From NCBI RefSeq assembly GCF_900112205.1, contig NZ_FOKW01000011.1, positions 1 through 64,000 on the forward strand: 64,000 bases of DNA, read 5' to 3'. This DNA is from Natronobacterium haloterrestre. Lineage in GTDB: Archaea; Halobacteriota; Halobacteria; Halobacteriales; Natrialbaceae. The notes beneath the pieces were generated by a model. It was not told the origin of the DNA, made no database searches, and saw only the letters and a list, made by a program, of their open reading frames with translations. Every line of letters begins with the position of its first letter. Position 1 is the stretch's first letter. This document shows positions 45,473 to 54,179 of this stretch, in pieces. The translations under genes and the position numbers were made by a program.

Positions 45473-46032
45473 CTGAATTCGTGGGGAACGGACACATACC
45501 GGTCACCGATAGAAGGTCGGGTCCCGGCGACCCGTTCCGGAAGGGGAACAGCTCCCGGACTCGGGGATCGATCGTGGAGCGCGGCCGGCAGATCGCGGCG
45601 ATTGGGGGCGATTTTCCGCTCGGCCAGATCACGTACGTCTCGGAGCCGGAGAGGTGCACGTCCCGGGGGTGACGAACGACGTTGGTCGGGGTGGATCGAC
45701 ACGCCGCCGATGCACTCAGTGACGAAGCCGGTCCCCCGTCGAGGCCAGGCCGGGATGGAGACGTCCTCGTCGTAGAAGCCGGACGAAGTGTCGCAGCTGT
45801 ACGGCCCGTGGGATATTCGTGCGCGCCCGCGTACGAGTATTCGTGAGGCGGTCCCCGTTCGCTCCCGTCCGGTTTCGCCCGTCCGTCGTGTGCGAACGGG
45901 ATGTGACGACTGTCAGCGGAACCGTCCCCCGGTTCGAGCGGCCAAGGGCCACGTCTCGGTCACCGTTGGCTGGTCCAAAACGCCCTACGCTATCGTGTTC
46001 CACTGTGTCTAACTCCGATCGATTCGCAACCC
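45473..46032. other. Intergenic, no gene seen
   Basis: About 560 GC-rich bases. Open frames here encode Arg/Ser/Pro-rich peptides unlike the acidic proteins of this genome, so I treat them as chance. I looked for SRP RNA and RNase P RNA signatures and did not recognise any. Confidence 0.45.
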
Positions 46033-46037
46033 TTATA
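46033..46037 (+). promoter_or_regulatory. TATA element of tRNA-Gly
   Basis: TTATA within CCCTTATACATCC lies about 36 bases before the mature 5' end of the tRNA, so initiation would fall some ten bases upstream of it and the precursor would need RNase P processing. Confidence 0.5.
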
Positions 46038-46070
46038 CATCCCTCCGACAGTAGGTGTAAGTGCAGCAGG

Positions 46071-46141
46071 GCGCTGGTAGTGTAGTGGTATCACGTGACC
46101 TTGCCATGGTCACAACCTGGGTTCAAATCCCAGCCAGCGCA
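46071..46141 (+). tRNA. tRNA-Gly (GCC)
   Basis: 71 bases fold as a standard cloverleaf. The acceptor stem is GCGCTGG with CCAGCGC, then discriminator A (no encoded CCA). The anticodon stem TGACC/GGTCA encloses loop TTGCCAT, giving anticodon GCC for glycine. The T arm GGGTTCAAATCCC has a perfect stem. No intron. Its 3' 26 bases recur at 46279. Confidence 0.95.
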
Positions 46142-46278
46142 CTTCTCTGAATCCAAACTCACGAGCGACTGCGATTCGGATAGCGTGTCGTGAGTACACC
46201 TACATTCGGGAAGTCGCCCTTTGATTTGAACGAGAGAGGACCCAGCGGCGAACGGGGCGAGGCGACCGTCTTCGCGGT

Positions 46279-46304
46279 GTTCAAATCCCAGCCAGCACAC
46301 TTCT
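46279..46304 (+). repeat. Partial copy of the tRNA-Gly 3' end
   Basis: 26 bases matching 46121-46146 with a single difference (A for G at 46297). They cover the T loop, T stem, 3' acceptor strand and six flanking bases. The copy lacks the rest of a tRNA. Such half-tRNA direct repeats are the usual footprint of integrases using a tRNA 3' end as attB. The interval between the copies (46147-46278) holds no gene. Confidence 0.75.
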
Positions 46305-46555
46305 GTCGCGACCAATCTACGAGCGACGGCGATCGATCACGGAAGCATCCGAGAGGTTACGATCCGCCGTAGTCGCGAGCGAGACCGTGTCTCGAGTCCG
46401 ATCGACGTGGAACGACCGCCCGGCCGACTCGAGGCTGTTACGGGGCTCGAGCATCCGGATGAGCCCGCGGCCCCCAGCGCTCGTCCGGTCGTCGTCACCG
46501 ACCCCTAGCCGTCCGAGTAGTTCACGAATGAATACTGATGTAGCAGGCGGTTGGC
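46305..46555. other. Intergenic, no gene seen
   Basis: Between the partial tRNA copy and the HalOD1 promoter I see no convincing ORF. A frame open on the opposite strand gives a peptide without haloarchaeal character. Confidence 0.4.
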
Positions 46556-46563
46556 TTTTATGC
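46556..46563 (+). promoter_or_regulatory. TATA element of the HalOD1 gene
   Basis: TTTTATGC lies 45-52 bases before the ATG at 46608, so a short leader of about 20 bases is predicted. Confidence 0.45.
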
Positions 46564-46607
46564 CAGAGATAACTATGGATCGATAGACGATTGCCCACCA
46601 GATAGCA

Positions 46608-46937
46608 ATGCAGACCGAAACCCCACTCCCCGATGACGCGGACGACCTGCAGTACGACCAGCGCAACGACAGGTACGTCTTCCACCACGACACCGACGGC
46701 CCGGCGACGATCACGACGACGATCGTCCACGCCCTGACGTCGATCACCGAGACCGACGTCTCCCAGGGCGAGTTCTCCCTCTACGACAGCATCGATCCCG
46801 ACGCGCTCGACCGCCTCTTCCGACCCAAGGCCGACGGCACCGAGCGCACGAGCGGCCACGTCGCGTTCACGGCCCTCGATCACGAGGTCTACGTCTACGC
46901 GAACGGCGACGTGATTATCTACCCGCCGTCGAACTGA
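46608..46937 (+). CDS. HalOD1 output-domain protein
   Basis: A 109-aa protein made of a single HalOD1 domain: ATITTTIVHALTSITETDVS, FSLYDSIDPDALDRLFRP and SGHVAFTALDHEVYVYANGD. HalOD1 is a haloarchaeal-specific domain found alone or behind bacterio-opsin activator and response-regulator modules; its biochemical output is unknown. It stands alone with its own promoter. Confidence 0.85.
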   Translation: MQTETPLPDDADDLQYDQRNDRYVFHHDTDGPATITTTIVHALTSITETDVSQGEFSLYDSIDPDALDRLFRPKADGTERTSGHVAFTALDHEVYVYANGDVIIYPPSN

Positions 46938-47033
46938 GGGGTCGTCCTTTTCTTTTTCATATTTACGTTTCCACGTGCCCGCGTGAGTCGCATTGCCCGC
47001 CCATTTAGAACCGTGGCGGTCCTTCGTGGACGT

Positions 47034-47357
47034 ATGACCGTCATCGCACTATTGAGCGTCGCACCGGTGATCGAGGATAGCATGGCCGACGACGTCGCGG
47101 ACGCCGTCGCGGCCCTCGAGGAGTACGACGTCGAGTACGAGACCAATCCGATGGGGACGGTGATCGAGGCCGACGACGTCGGAGAACTGTTCGCGGCGGC
47201 CCAGGCGGCCCACGAGGCGGTCGACGCCGACCGGGTCAGTACCGTGTTGAAGATCGACGACAAACGCGACCGCGAGACTACCGCGTCCGAGAAGGTCGAC
47301 GCGGTCGAGGAGGCGCTCGGCCGGCCGCCGACCAACAAGGACGGGGAGGGCAGCTAG
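47034..47357 (+). CDS. Thiamine-binding-like protein (MTH1187/YkoF/UPF0045 family)
   Basis: A 107-aa ferredoxin-like protein (TVIALLSVAPVIEDSMADDV, YDVEYETNPMGTVIEADDVG, then DADRVSTVLKIDDKRD). This matches the MTH1187/UPF0045 group, whose members bind thiamine or related pyrimidines. I use the ATG at 47034; the open frame upstream is not conserved in character. A TTTAGAA element about 20 bases before it suggests a near-leaderless mRNA. Confidence 0.8.
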   Translation: MTVIALLSVAPVIEDSMADDVADAVAALEEYDVEYETNPMGTVIEADDVGELFAAAQAAHEAVDADRVSTVLKIDDKRDRETTASEKVDAVEEALGRPPTNKDGEGS

Positions 47358-47424
47358 GGTGGCTTCAGCGGACGAACCCGCCGGAGGGAAAACACTCAAC
47401 TCCCGGCCGGCCCTGCTCACGCGT

Positions 47425-47634
47425 ATGGAACGAACCACGATCGACGTCAGCGGGATGTCCTGTAGCGGCTGCGAGGAGAACGTCGTCGACGCGCTCGAGG
47501 CGCTGTCGGGGGTCTCCTCCGCGACGGCCGACCACGAGGCCGGCGAGGTACAGGTCGAACACGACGACGACGCGGTCGACGAGGCGACGATCGGCAACAC
47601 GATCGAGGACGCGGGGTACGAGCCCGCGGTCTGA
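47425..47634 (+). CDS. Heavy-metal-associated (HMA) domain protein
   Basis: A 69-aa copper-chaperone-like protein. The metal site GMSCSGCEENV (C-x2-C) lies near residues 10-20, and the fold closes with TIGNTIEDAGYEPAV. Such free-standing HMA proteins carry Cu(I) to P-type ATPases; no such ATPase lies in this window. The ATG at 47425 gives the correct family start. Confidence 0.85.
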   Translation: MERTTIDVSGMSCSGCEENVVDALEALSGVSSATADHEAGEVQVEHDDDAVDEATIGNTIEDAGYEPAV

Positions 47635-47713
47635 GAGAAAACAGACGTCGGCGGCCGCGGAGCCCCTCGCGAGAACTGACAAACTGTTTTACGCCGGAGG
47701 CTGAAGGACGGCC

Positions 47714-48646
47714 ATGGAGAGTCTGAACCGGATGGCGATCGAACTCGTCGACGAGGCCCTCGAGTACGCCGAGGAGCTGAACGTCGGCGGCTACGACCTC
47801 GAGAACGAAGCGACGGTCCTGGACTTCGGGATCGAGTTCGACGGCGGCGTCGAGGCCGGACTGCTGTTGACCGAGATCCAGACGGCCGGGATGGCGACGC
47901 CGAGCCACGAACTCGGCGAACTCGGCGGCGCGCCGATCCCGTACGTGGAACTGACGACTGACCAGCCTGCCCTCTCGCTGCTGTGTTCCCAGAAGGCCGG
48001 CTGGGAACTGACCACGGAGGACTTCGAGGGCCTGGGCAGCGGCCCCGCGCGGGCGCTGGTCGCCGAGGAGGACGAGTTCCGCCGGATCGGCTACACCGAC
48101 GCGTTCGACCTGACGGCGCTGGCCGTCGAAACCGACGAGTTACCGACCGAATCGGCCGCAGCACAGGTCGCGGACCTCGCGGAGGTCGAGGAAAGCAGCG
48201 TCTTCCTGCTTGCCTATCCGACCGCGAGCACCGTCGGGAGCATCACCAACGCCGCGCGCGCGGCCGAACTCGCGACCTTCCGCCTGTCTGAACTGGGGTA
48301 CGACCCGCTGGACGTCGTCTCCGCGACCGGCCGCGCGCCCGTCGCGCCCGTGGCCGACGACGAGGCGACCGCCATCGCGCGCACGAACGACGCGATCGCC
48401 TACGGCGGGGTCGCCCACCTCACCGTCCGGGAGGACGCCGACGTCTTCGACTCGATCCCGTCGACGGCAGCCGAGGACCACGGCCGGCCGTTCGAGGACG
48501 TGTTCGACGACCTCGGATGGGAGTTCGACGAGGTCCCCTCGGACCTGTTCGCCCCCGCGAAGGTGACCGTCGACGTGATCGGCGGCCCGACCTACGTCTA
48601 CGGCGAAACGGACGAGGACCTGCTGGTGGAGTCGTTCGGCCTGTAG
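47714..48646 (+). CDS. mch: Methenyltetrahydromethanopterin cyclohydrolase
   Basis: A 310-aa enzyme converting methenyl-H4MPT (or its folate equivalent in haloarchaea) to formyl-H4MPT, a C1-carrier step. Family features are SLNRMAIELVDEALEYAEEL, GGVEAGLLLTEIQTAGMATP, SGPARALVAEEDEFRRIGY and the end GGPTYVYGETDEDL. Length matches Mch (about 310-320 aa). Haloarchaea keep this gene for folate-type C1 metabolism although they do not make methane. A TGTTTTACG element lies about 25 bases upstream. Confidence 0.93.
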   Translation: MESLNRMAIELVDEALEYAEELNVGGYDLENEATVLDFGIEFDGGVEAGLLLTEIQTAGMATPSHELGELGGAPIPYVELTTDQPALSLLCSQKAGWELTTEDFEGLGSGPARALVAEEDEFRRIGYTDAFDLTALAVETDELPTESAAAQVADLAEVEESSVFLLAYPTASTVGSITNAARAAELATFRLSELGYDPLDVVSATGRAPVAPVADDEATAIARTNDAIAYGGVAHLTVREDADVFDSIPSTAAEDHGRPFEDVFDDLGWEFDEVPSDLFAPAKVTVDVIGGPTYVYGETDEDLLVESFGL

Positions 48647-48651
48647 CCGCG

Positions 48652-49377
48652 ATGGTCGAGTTCGATCGAGACGACGCGGTCGACGGCCGGCTGGAATCGC
48701 TGCTCGAGTTCCTGGAACTCAAGGACGAGCGCCGCACCGGCTGGGTGCTCCGGGGCGTCGAGGGGCCGGAGTCGGTGGCCGCCCACACCTGGGGGACGGC
48801 GACGCTCTGTCTGCTGTACGCCGATCACGAGGCGGTCGACGACGCCGTAGACCGCAGCCGAGCGGTGGAGATGGCACTGGTTCACGACCTCGCGGAGGCG
48901 CGCACCGGCGACGTTCCGACTCGCGCCGAGCAGGGGCGGGAACGGCTCTCCGACGCCGAGAAGGAACGGGCGGAACGGGAGGCGATGACCGCGCTGCTCG
49001 TGCCGTTCGGACTCGAACTCGAGGTCGAGGACGCGGGCGGGGGCGTGGGCGGAGGCGGAGGCGGGGACGACCCCGCGAGCCAAAGCACGGGCGAGGACCT
49101 CCTCGCGCTGTGGGAGGAGTACGAACGCCGGGAGACGCCGACCGCCCGGTTCGTCAAGGAGATGGACCTCCTCGAGAACTGTCTGCAGGCGCTCAAGTAC
49201 GAACGCGAGGATCGCTACGAGGCCGACGGGGACAACGAGCACTTCGACGAGTACGACGACTTAGACGAGTTCTTCGCGACCGCGGCGCCGCGACTGGAGA
49301 CGTCGTTCGGCGAGCGACTGTTCGAACGGATCAGGTCGGCATACGAACGGGAGATCGGCCGGGACTGTCAGCTGTAA
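48652..49377 (+). CDS. HD-domain hydrolase (YfbR/HDDC2-like 5'-nucleotidase)
   Basis: A 241-aa HD-superfamily protein: GVEGPESVAAHTWGTATLCL (first His), DRSRAVEMALVHDLAEARTG (HD) and the helix around LWEEYERRETPTARFVKEMD (distal Asp). This is the layout of dNMP 5'-nucleotidases of the YfbR/HDDC2 group. A Gly/Glu stretch near residues 125-140 (two Gly-rich runs) interrupts the domain and looks like low-complexity expansion. It lies five bases after mch and converges on the GTPase gene. Confidence 0.85.
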   Translation: MVEFDRDDAVDGRLESLLEFLELKDERRTGWVLRGVEGPESVAAHTWGTATLCLLYADHEAVDDAVDRSRAVEMALVHDLAEARTGDVPTRAEQGRERLSDAEKERAEREAMTALLVPFGLELEVEDAGGGVGGGGGGDDPASQSTGEDLLALWEEYERRETPTARFVKEMDLLENCLQALKYEREDRYEADGDNEHFDEYDDLDEFFATAAPRLETSFGERLFERIRSAYEREIGRDCQL

Positions 49378-49392
49378 GCGGACCCTGGCCCG

Positions 49393-50994
49393 TCAGTCCA
49401 TCGGGTGGACGTCGGTCACCGTTCCGACGCCCTTGCTCCGGCCTTCGCGGAAGACGAACTTCTGGCCCTCCTCGACGAGGTACGGGCGGAACTTGAACCG
49501 GACGGTGGTCTTGCCGGTGTCGCCGGGGAGTAGCCGGCCGTTCTCGGGGTAGAACGCGGCGGCCTCGCCGATCGTCTCGAGGTGGACGACGGGTTCGTAG
49601 CCGTCGCCGATCCGGGTCGGGTGGTTGAGCACCATCACTTCGGCCTCGAACTCGCGGACGGGATCGGGGTCGGCCTCGCGCGGGAGCAGGACCATCCCCC
49701 GCTCGATGGCGCTTTCCTTGATCCCTTTCAGCGCGATGCCGACGATGCGGCCCGCCTGGGCCTCGTCGACGCGGTGATAGTGCATCTCGATCGAGCGCAC
49801 CTCGACCTCGTGGAACCGGCCGTCGGACATCGGCCCGATCAGTAGTTCGTCGCCGGCCTCGACCTCGCCGGACATCACCGTCCCCGAGGCGACCGCGCCG
49901 ACCCCCGTGACGGAGTAGCTGCGATCGACGTACATCCGGAACTCGCCGTCGTCGTGGGCGGTCTTGGGCAGCCGATCGAACAGTTCGTCGAGCGTCTCGA
50001 GGCCCTCCATCGTGATCGCGCTGGTTTCGACGATGGGGACGACGCGCTCGCTGATCTCCTCGACGGCGGCGTCGACGCCGTGGCGCGAGACCCGCAGGGG
50101 CGACTTCTCGACGTCCCGAAGCAGGCTCTCGACCTCGCGTTCGACCTCCTCGACGCGCTCGTCGGAGACGGCGTCGGTCTTGGTGATCGCGACGATGGTC
50201 GGGAGGTCGGTCGCCAGCAGGACGCCGAGGTGTTCCCGCGTGGTCCGCGTGGGACCGTCGTCGGCGGCGACGACCAACAGCCCGTAGTCGAGTTTCTGCC
50301 CGACGAGTCCCCGGATCGTCGTCCGGAGCCAGGGCTCGTGGCCGACGGTGTCGACGAACGAGACGAGGCGGTCGGCCTCCTCGACGACTGCCGCACGATC
50401 GGACTTGCGGTTGGGGTTGCGGACCCGGACGGGGCCGTCGTCGTCGAAGCCGTAGACCGCATACGAGAGGTCGGCCGACAGTCCGCGTTCGACCTCGTGG
50501 GGCTGGACGTCGAGGTACGATCGCGTTGCGCCGTCGCCGTCGTCCGGCTTCCCCGTTACGAGCGAGCCGACGAGCGTGCTCTTCCCGTGGTCGACGTGGC
50601 CTGCGGTGCCGATCACGACGTGTTCGTCGTCGGTCTCGAGGACGCCGCCTTCCTGGATCAGTGCGACCCCGACCAGTCCGTCCTCGATTCCCCACGTCTG
50701 GACGTCGTCGATGTGGGCGTCGGCCTCCTCGGCGAGCAAGGAGAGGACGTCCATCGTCTCCGAGAAGGTATCCGGATCGACCCCGGCCAGGCCGCCGTCG
50801 TCGGTGACGCCGACGACGTAGGTCGCCTCGCCGTCGCCGGAGAGCAGTCGGTGTCGCAACTGCGCCGCCAGACTTTCCCGTCGTCCACCCTCGAGGTGGA
50901 CGTCCCGTGAGAGTCGTTCCTTGAATTCGACGCTGCCACCGTCCTGTTCGCCACGTTCCAGGGCCCGCTCGAGGAGGGCCCGGTCACGGCTCAT
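49393..50994 (-). CDS. GTPBP1-like translational GTPase
   Basis: A 533-aa archaeal elongation-factor-like GTPase. After a 125-residue N-terminal domain (VEFKERLSRDVHLEGGRRES) come G1 GHVDHGKS (132-139), G3 DTVGHEPW and G4 TKTD, then EF-Tu-like domains 2 and 3 (GAVASGTVMSGEVEAGDELL; FKFRPYLVEEGQKFVFREGR). This order fits archaeal GTPBP1/AGP-1 homologues, whose role in mRNA turnover or translation is not settled. I start at ATG 50994. Confidence 0.88.
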   Translation of the reverse strand: MSRDRALLERALERGEQDGGSVEFKERLSRDVHLEGGRRESLAAQLRHRLLSGDGEATYVVGVTDDGGLAGVDPDTFSETMDVLSLLAEEADAHIDDVQTWGIEDGLVGVALIQEGGVLETDDEHVVIGTAGHVDHGKSTLVGSLVTGKPDDGDGATRSYLDVQPHEVERGLSADLSYAVYGFDDDGPVRVRNPNRKSDRAAVVEEADRLVSFVDTVGHEPWLRTTIRGLVGQKLDYGLLVVAADDGPTRTTREHLGVLLATDLPTIVAITKTDAVSDERVEEVEREVESLLRDVEKSPLRVSRHGVDAAVEEISERVVPIVETSAITMEGLETLDELFDRLPKTAHDDGEFRMYVDRSYSVTGVGAVASGTVMSGEVEAGDELLIGPMSDGRFHEVEVRSIEMHYHRVDEAQAGRIVGIALKGIKESAIERGMVLLPREADPDPVREFEAEVMVLNHPTRIGDGYEPVVHLETIGEAAAFYPENGRLLPGDTGKTTVRFKFRPYLVEEGQKFVFREGRSKGVGTVTDVHPMD

Positions 50995-51181
50995 AGGGGC
51001 CGGTAACGGCCCACACGGCAAAAGCCTTCCCGTCTATTGGTACCTAATGTCACACTAACGCCGCGTATCAGCCAGTTTCGCTCCCGAGAGATGGGGACAC
51101 AGGGGGAGACGAGTCCACTCGGCGGCCGGGCACGGATCGTTCCGGGCCCGGTTTCAAGACGCTCGAGGACGTACTGCGGCC

Positions 51182-51367
51182 ATGAGCGTCAGCGGCCTCT
51201 GCCAGATCTGTGAGTCGCGACCCGCCGAACACCGGTGTGATAACTGCGGGACGCTCGCCTGTGATCCCCACTACGAGGAGGGAAAAGGCCTGTGTGCCGA
51301 CTGTGCGTCCCGGGCCGATCCCCGTCCCGGCCAGGATCGGGACGACGTCGACGTCCACCGGTTCTAA
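51182..51367 (+). CDS. Small zinc-finger (zf-HIT/B-box-like) protein
   Basis: A 61-aa protein with paired cysteines and histidines: CQIC, HRCDNC, C-x2-HY and CADC. The pattern C-x2-C...C-x2-C...C-x2-H...C-x2-C binds two zinc ions in zf-HIT and B-box domains. Small proteins like this are common and uncharacterised in haloarchaea. It ends one base before the GTG start of the next gene, so the two are probably co-transcribed. Confidence 0.75.
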   Translation: MSVSGLCQICESRPAEHRCDNCGTLACDPHYEEGKGLCADCASRADPRPGQDRDDVDVHRF

Positions 51368-51368
51368 C

Positions 51369-51632
51369 GTGACCTCGATCGAGGACCACCTCGCGGAGTC
51401 CCTCGGCGTCGGCGAGACCGTCCGGGTCGTCCTCGAGGAGCGGGACGGTCGGCTGGTGGCCGACCACCCGCGGGAGGAGAGTCCGCTCGACATCCTCGTC
51501 GAAGACCGGGAGCGACTCGAGGAGGGGGTCCCGGACGAGTCGCTCGAGAGCGGGGTCGAGGTCGAAATCCAGGAACGGATCGTCGACGGCCGCGTCGTGG
51601 GGCAGATCGTCGATACGGCCGACGGGTCCTGA
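51369..51632 (+). CDS. 87-aa haloarchaeal hypothetical protein
   Basis: The best start is the GTG at 51369, giving VTSIEDHLAESLGVGETVRV, then a beta-rich acidic body ending VVGQIVDTADGS. Upstream in-frame sequence is the zinc-finger gene in another frame and is not plausible protein. No catalytic motif is visible. It is directly downstream of the zinc-finger gene and convergent with pyrF. Confidence 0.65.
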   Translation: MTSIEDHLAESLGVGETVRVVLEERDGRLVADHPREESPLDILVEDRERLEEGVPDESLESGVEVEIQERIVDGRVVGQIVDTADGS

Positions 51633-51638
51633 TCGCTG

Positions 51639-52436
51639 CTACCGGTACCGGTTCAGCCGCTTCTTGAGCCGTTTCGCTGCCCGTTCGCTCGCCTTCGCGA
51701 ACTCCTCGCCCCGGTCCTCTCCAGCGAAGATGATCCCCCGCGAGGAGTTGACCAGCCCGACGCCGTCCGCGAGGCCGTACTCGACGGCCGCCTCGGCGTC
51801 GCCGCCCTGTGCGCCGATGCCCGGCACGAGGAACGGGAGGTCGGGCACCTGCTCGCGTAAGTCCTCGAGTTCCTCGGGTTTTGTCGCGCCCACCACGAGG
51901 CCGACGTTGTCGTTCTCGTTCCACAGGTCCGCGAGCGCGGCGACCCGTTCGTACACCGGTTCGCCGGTCTCGAGTTCCAGGTCCTGGAGGTCCTCGCCGC
52001 CGGGGTTCGAGGTCCGACAGAGGACGAAGACGCCGGCCTCCTCGTCGGCCAGGAACGGCTGTAGCGAGTCCCGGCCCATGTAGGGGTTGACCGTGATCGC
52101 GTCGACCGTCTCGAGGATCCGTGCGTACTGGCGGGTCGTGTTCCCGATGTCGGCCCGCTTGGCGTCGAGCAGGACTGGAACACCTTTCCCGTGTGCGTAC
52201 GCGACGGTCTCCTCCAGGGCGGCCCAGCCGTCCGGATCCTCGTAGAACGCGGCGTTTGGCTTGAAGACGGCGGCGTGTTCGTGGGTGGCGTCGATGATCC
52301 GCCGGTTGAACGCCCAGCGGGGCAGGTCGTACTCGTGGAGGTGGTCCGGGATCCGGTCGAGGTCGGGGTCGAGACCGATGCTGACGACGCTGTCGACCGT
52401 CCGGATCCGGTCGTGGAGCCGATCGAAGAAGTTCAT
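51639..52436 (-). CDS. pyrF: Orotidine-5'-phosphate decarboxylase
   Basis: A 265-aa TIM-barrel enzyme making UMP from OMP, the last step of pyrimidine synthesis. The type 2 (long) family is seen in FFDRLHDRIRTVDSVVSIGL with DPDLDR, FKPNAAFYEDPDG, the catalytic LLDAKRADIGNT (Asp/Lys/Asp) and the phosphate-binding end NSSRGIIFAGE. The ATG at 52436 is used instead of the in-frame start four codons earlier. Confidence 0.95.
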   Translation of the reverse strand: MNFFDRLHDRIRTVDSVVSIGLDPDLDRIPDHLHEYDLPRWAFNRRIIDATHEHAAVFKPNAAFYEDPDGWAALEETVAYAHGKGVPVLLDAKRADIGNTTRQYARILETVDAITVNPYMGRDSLQPFLADEEAGVFVLCRTSNPGGEDLQDLELETGEPVYERVAALADLWNENDNVGLVVGATKPEELEDLREQVPDLPFLVPGIGAQGGDAEAAVEYGLADGVGLVNSSRGIIFAGEDRGEEFAKASERAAKRLKKRLNRYR

Positions 52437-52538
52437 GCGATGTTGCACTCGAGTGGACTCCCGACCGTCGAAAAGGTTGCTATCCTGCTGGCGACCCGAC
52501 GTGGGCGGCCGCTCGAGCGAGCGATCGGTGCAGTCTCA

Positions 52539-52617
52539 TACGGATTGCTGTAACTGTTTACCGGTGCAACCGCAGGACGGTCGTGGTTGCGCCGGTAATG
52601 ACTTACAGCAGTCCGTA
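52539..52617. repeat. 33-bp imperfect palindrome
   Basis: The left arm (52539-52571) and right arm (52585-52617) are reverse complements at 28 of 33 positions, around a 13-base loop. It fills the gap between pyrF and the VOC gene and abuts the VOC stop codon. As RNA it would form one long hairpin. It could terminate the VOC transcript, or be a small mobile palindrome (MITE- or REP-like) dispersed in the genome. Confidence 0.7.
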
Positions 52618-53043
52618 TCAGGCCTCGAGCAGTTCGACCAGGTTGTTCTCCGGATCCCGGAGGAAACAGATCGTCGTCCCGCTCTCGGTCGTCCGGGGTT
52701 CGCTGATCGTTCGGACGTCGTCGGGCAACTCGCGGTAGAACGACTCGAGGTCGTCGACCGAGAGGCCGACGTGGACCGCGCCGGGCTGGTTGAGACCGGC
52801 GGCCGGCGAACCGCGGGCCTCGGGGTCGTACTCGACGAGTTCGATCCGGGAGCCGTCGGCAGCGAGGTGGGCGAACCGGGCGCTCGCGTCCTCGACGTCG
52901 ACGGCCGCGGAGAACTCCTCGCCCGCGACCTCGAACCGGTCGACGACCTCGAGACCGAGCGTATCGCGGTAGAACGGGAGGACGGTCTCGAGGTCGCTGA
53001 CGGTGATACCGACGTGGTGGGCGGCGGGGTCCTGTCGTGCCAT
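52618..53043 (-). CDS. VOC/glyoxalase-family protein
   Basis: A 141-aa protein with two beta-alpha-beta-beta-beta modules: [20 protein letters not shown] and [19 protein letters not shown], ending [18 protein letters not shown]. The metal ligands expected at H-x and E positions (HHVG, HVG, ELLE) are present. It may be a methylmalonyl-CoA epimerase or lactoylglutathione lyase relative; the substrate cannot be assigned. The methylglyoxal synthase gene is divergent next to it, so a methylglyoxal-related role is possible. Confidence 0.82.
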   Translation of the reverse strand: MARQDPAAHHVGITVSDLETVLPFYRDTLGLEVVDRFEVAGEEFSAAVDVEDASARFAHLAADGSRIELVEYDPEARGSPAAGLNQPGAVHVGLSVDDLESFYRELPDDVRTISEPRTTESGTTICFLRDPENNLVELLEA

Positions 53044-53188
53044 GCCCGGTCGTGGAACGAGTAGCTACGAAAAACGTTCGACTCCGGGCCCGCGCTCGTC
53101 CCCGATTCCCACCGAGTCCGCGAGTCCGGATCGCCGGAGTGGCCGTTCCGGTCCGTACCGTTATCTCCCTGGCGAACGACGGTCCGGT

Positions 53189-53557
53189 ATGCCCCGCGTG
53201 GCCCTCATCGCCCACGACGAGAAGAAACCGGATCTGATCGAGTTCGCAAACGACAACGAGGACCTGCTCGACGAGTGCGAACTGATCGCGACCGGAACCA
53301 CCGGAAAGCGACTGCTCGAGGAGACGGATCTCGACGTCGAGCGCAAGGCGTCCGGGCCGCTCGGTGGGGACCTGATGATCGGCGCGGAGGTCGCGGAGGG
53401 CGTCCTCGACGGTATCGTTTTCCTCCGGGATCCGCTCCAGGCCCAGCCCCACGAGCCGGACATCTCCGCGCTGTTGCGGATCTGTGACGTCCACGAGACC
53501 GCGCTCGCGACCAACCTCGCGTCTGCCGAGTACCTCGTCGAGGGGCTGGCGGAGTGA
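53189..53557 (+). CDS. mgsA: Methylglyoxal synthase
   Basis: A 122-aa enzyme turning dihydroxyacetone phosphate into methylglyoxal. Key features are [18 protein letters not shown] (His and Lys of the phosphate site), [28 protein letters not shown] and [16 protein letters not shown] with the catalytic Asp. Length fits the family. A good start is the ATG at 53189. In haloarchaea the enzyme takes part in fructose/DHAP overflow. Confidence 0.93.
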   Translation: MPRVALIAHDEKKPDLIEFANDNEDLLDECELIATGTTGKRLLEETDLDVERKASGPLGGDLMIGAEVAEGVLDGIVFLRDPLQAQPHEPDISALLRICDVHETALATNLASAEYLVEGLAE

Positions 53558-53649
53558 GCGGCCCCGGCAGTAGTCAGCCCGCAATCTCGTCTGAAGCTCA
53601 CAGTGGGCCCGTCGCGCCTTTTATGATCGTGGCACCGCCTCGTATCACC

Positions 53650-54144
53650 ATGACCATCTACGAGAGCGACCTCCCCGGCGTCGGGAAGAAACACGAGGTC
53701 GAACTCGAGAACGGGGAACGGCTCGTCATCGTGACCCACAACACGGGGAAACGAGAAGTGTTCACGAAAGCAAACGAGGACGCCGACAGCGAGAAAGTGT
53801 TCGAGGCGTCGGATCGGCTCGCCCGCAAGATCGGGACGATCCTCGAGGGAGCGTACTTCCAGCCGGTTCGGACCGACCGGGTCGAGACGATGCTGTCGGA
53901 CGAGACGTTCATCGAGTGGTACGGGGTCGACGACGACGCCCAGCTGGCGGGCGTCCCGATCGGGGACGCGGATATCCGGGAACGGACCGGGGTCTCCGTC
54001 ATCGCGATCCAGCGCGACAACGATCTGATCTCCCCGCCGACGCCCGAGACCGTCATCGAGCCCGACGACACCGTCGTCGTCATCGGCGAACGGGAGGACT
54101 GTCGCGAGTTCGAGCGACTACTCTCGAGCCCGGAGTCGGAGTAA
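53650..54144 (+). CDS. TrkA-C domain regulatory subunit of cation/proton antiporter
   Basis: A 164-aa cytoplasmic protein. Residues about 1-80 form an N-terminal domain starting MTIYESDLPGVGKKHEVELE. The C-terminal 80 form a TrkA-C/RCK-C domain (IRERTGVSVIAIQRDNDLIS, then PDDTVVVIGEREDCREFERL). It is 35 bases ahead of the CPA2 antiporter and probably gates it in response to ligand. This pairing (TrkA-C protein plus KefB-like membrane subunit) resembles KhtT/KhtU. A CTTTTATG element upstream would serve as TATA box. Confidence 0.85.
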   Translation: MTIYESDLPGVGKKHEVELENGERLVIVTHNTGKREVFTKANEDADSEKVFEASDRLARKIGTILEGAYFQPVRTDRVETMLSDETFIEWYGVDDDAQLAGVPIGDADIRERTGVSVIAIQRDNDLISPPTPETVIEPDDTVVVIGEREDCREFERLLSSPESE

Positions 54145-54179
54145 TCGCCCGATGCTGATTACGTCGGAGGTGAGACCGA

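Noticed and set aside
45473-46070. Several open frames of 60-95 aa, or an SRP/RNase P RNA
   Set aside because: The peptides are Arg/Ser/Pro-rich and not acidic, and I could not find conserved RNA signatures.
46317-46883. 188-aa minus-strand open frame
   Set aside because: It overlaps the HalOD1 gene on the other strand and the partial tRNA region; composition is not haloarchaeal protein-like.
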